The position numbers and the translations under genes were made by a program. From positions 1 through 53,111 of the forward strand of contig CAYZKD010000004.1 in NCBI GenBank assembly GCA_964479375.1: a stretch of 53,111 nt of DNA, in the 5' to 3' direction. Source of the stretch: CAYXTC01 sp964479375 (GTDB taxonomy: Bacteria > Patescibacteriota > Minisyncoccia > Minisyncoccales > GWA2-38-27). Below are positions 53,061-53,111 of this stretch, piece by piece (position 1 is the first letter of the stretch; each line of letters starts with the position of its first letter). The notes beneath the pieces are model-generated. The model ran no database searches. It was not told the DNA's origin and saw only the letters and a program-made list of their open reading frames with translations.

Positions 53061-53111
53061 CGCAGGGTTGGAACTACTCATCTCTCTGAGAAGCCAGAGA
53101 ATGGGTGATTT
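53061..53111 (-). repeat. Dispersed repeat R2, copy 2
   Basis: Minus-strand match to 9499-9550 with the shared core TTCTCAGAGAGATGAGTAGT. It lies upstream of the pyrG R3 element and runs off the window end, so its full length is not visible. Confidence 0.55.

Overview
The window looks like a chromosomal segment of a Patescibacteria/CPR bacterium, probably Parcubacteria-like. Genes are tightly packed with 4-30 bp overlaps. Several proteins are short relative to family norms, namely acetate kinase, MreD and EF-Ts. The 16S and 23S rRNA genes carry self-splicing introns, and small lysine-rich or membrane orphans are common. UGA works as a stop codon (for example at the ends of galU, eno and nnrD), so the code is the standard bacterial one. 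Family calls rest on recognised motifs; no database search was possible.

Layout. 1-5.6 kb: end of a WG-repeat protein, orphan genes, RarA, UppP, a hotdog thioesterase and a small zincin. 5.6-9.5 kb: FtsZ, GalU, NnrD and an SDR. 9.9-22.2 kb: a central-carbon and redox block with TrxB-like reductase, enolase, archaeal-type phosphoglycerate mutase, thioredoxin- and glutaredoxin-like proteins, GAPDH, PduL, AckA, a receiver/zinc-ribbon protein, PEP synthase, a PfkB kinase and class II aldolase. Between gap and pduL, on the minus strand, lies an unassigned, highly structured RNA gene of about 380 nt with its own promoter and terminator. 22.2-28.2 kb: ferredoxin, bL25, a coiled-coil/transglycosylase protein, RF1, bL31, uS2 and EF-Ts.

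28.2-42.8 kb: a dispersed rRNA locus in the order tRNA-Thr, 16S, YbaK, tRNA-Ile, tRNA-Ala, a roughly 6 kb island, 23S, 5S. The 16S carries an ORF-less group II intron and a group I intron with a frameshifted LAGLIDADG gene. The 23S carries three group I introns, one holding a LAGLIDADG remnant. The island begins with a divergent tyrosine recombinase followed by three one-gene modules. Each module ends in an attC-like site whose outer box is complementary to the start of its own module. This is integron architecture.

42.8-53.1 kb: the elongation and wall-synthesis genes mreC-mreD-mrdA, then greA, gltX, a Xer recombinase, a GGR-like flavoprotein, bL27 and CTP synthase.

Two genome-wide signals stand out. 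The 16S 3' end reads GGATCA followed by TTTCAAAA, so the CCUCC anti-Shine-Dalgarno is missing. Correspondingly, nearly all start codons lack an AGGAGG-like site. Several sit only 6-9 nt after a good -10 box, which implies leaderless or near-leaderless mRNAs. Several intergenic repeat families (R1, R2, R3) also recur near promoters.
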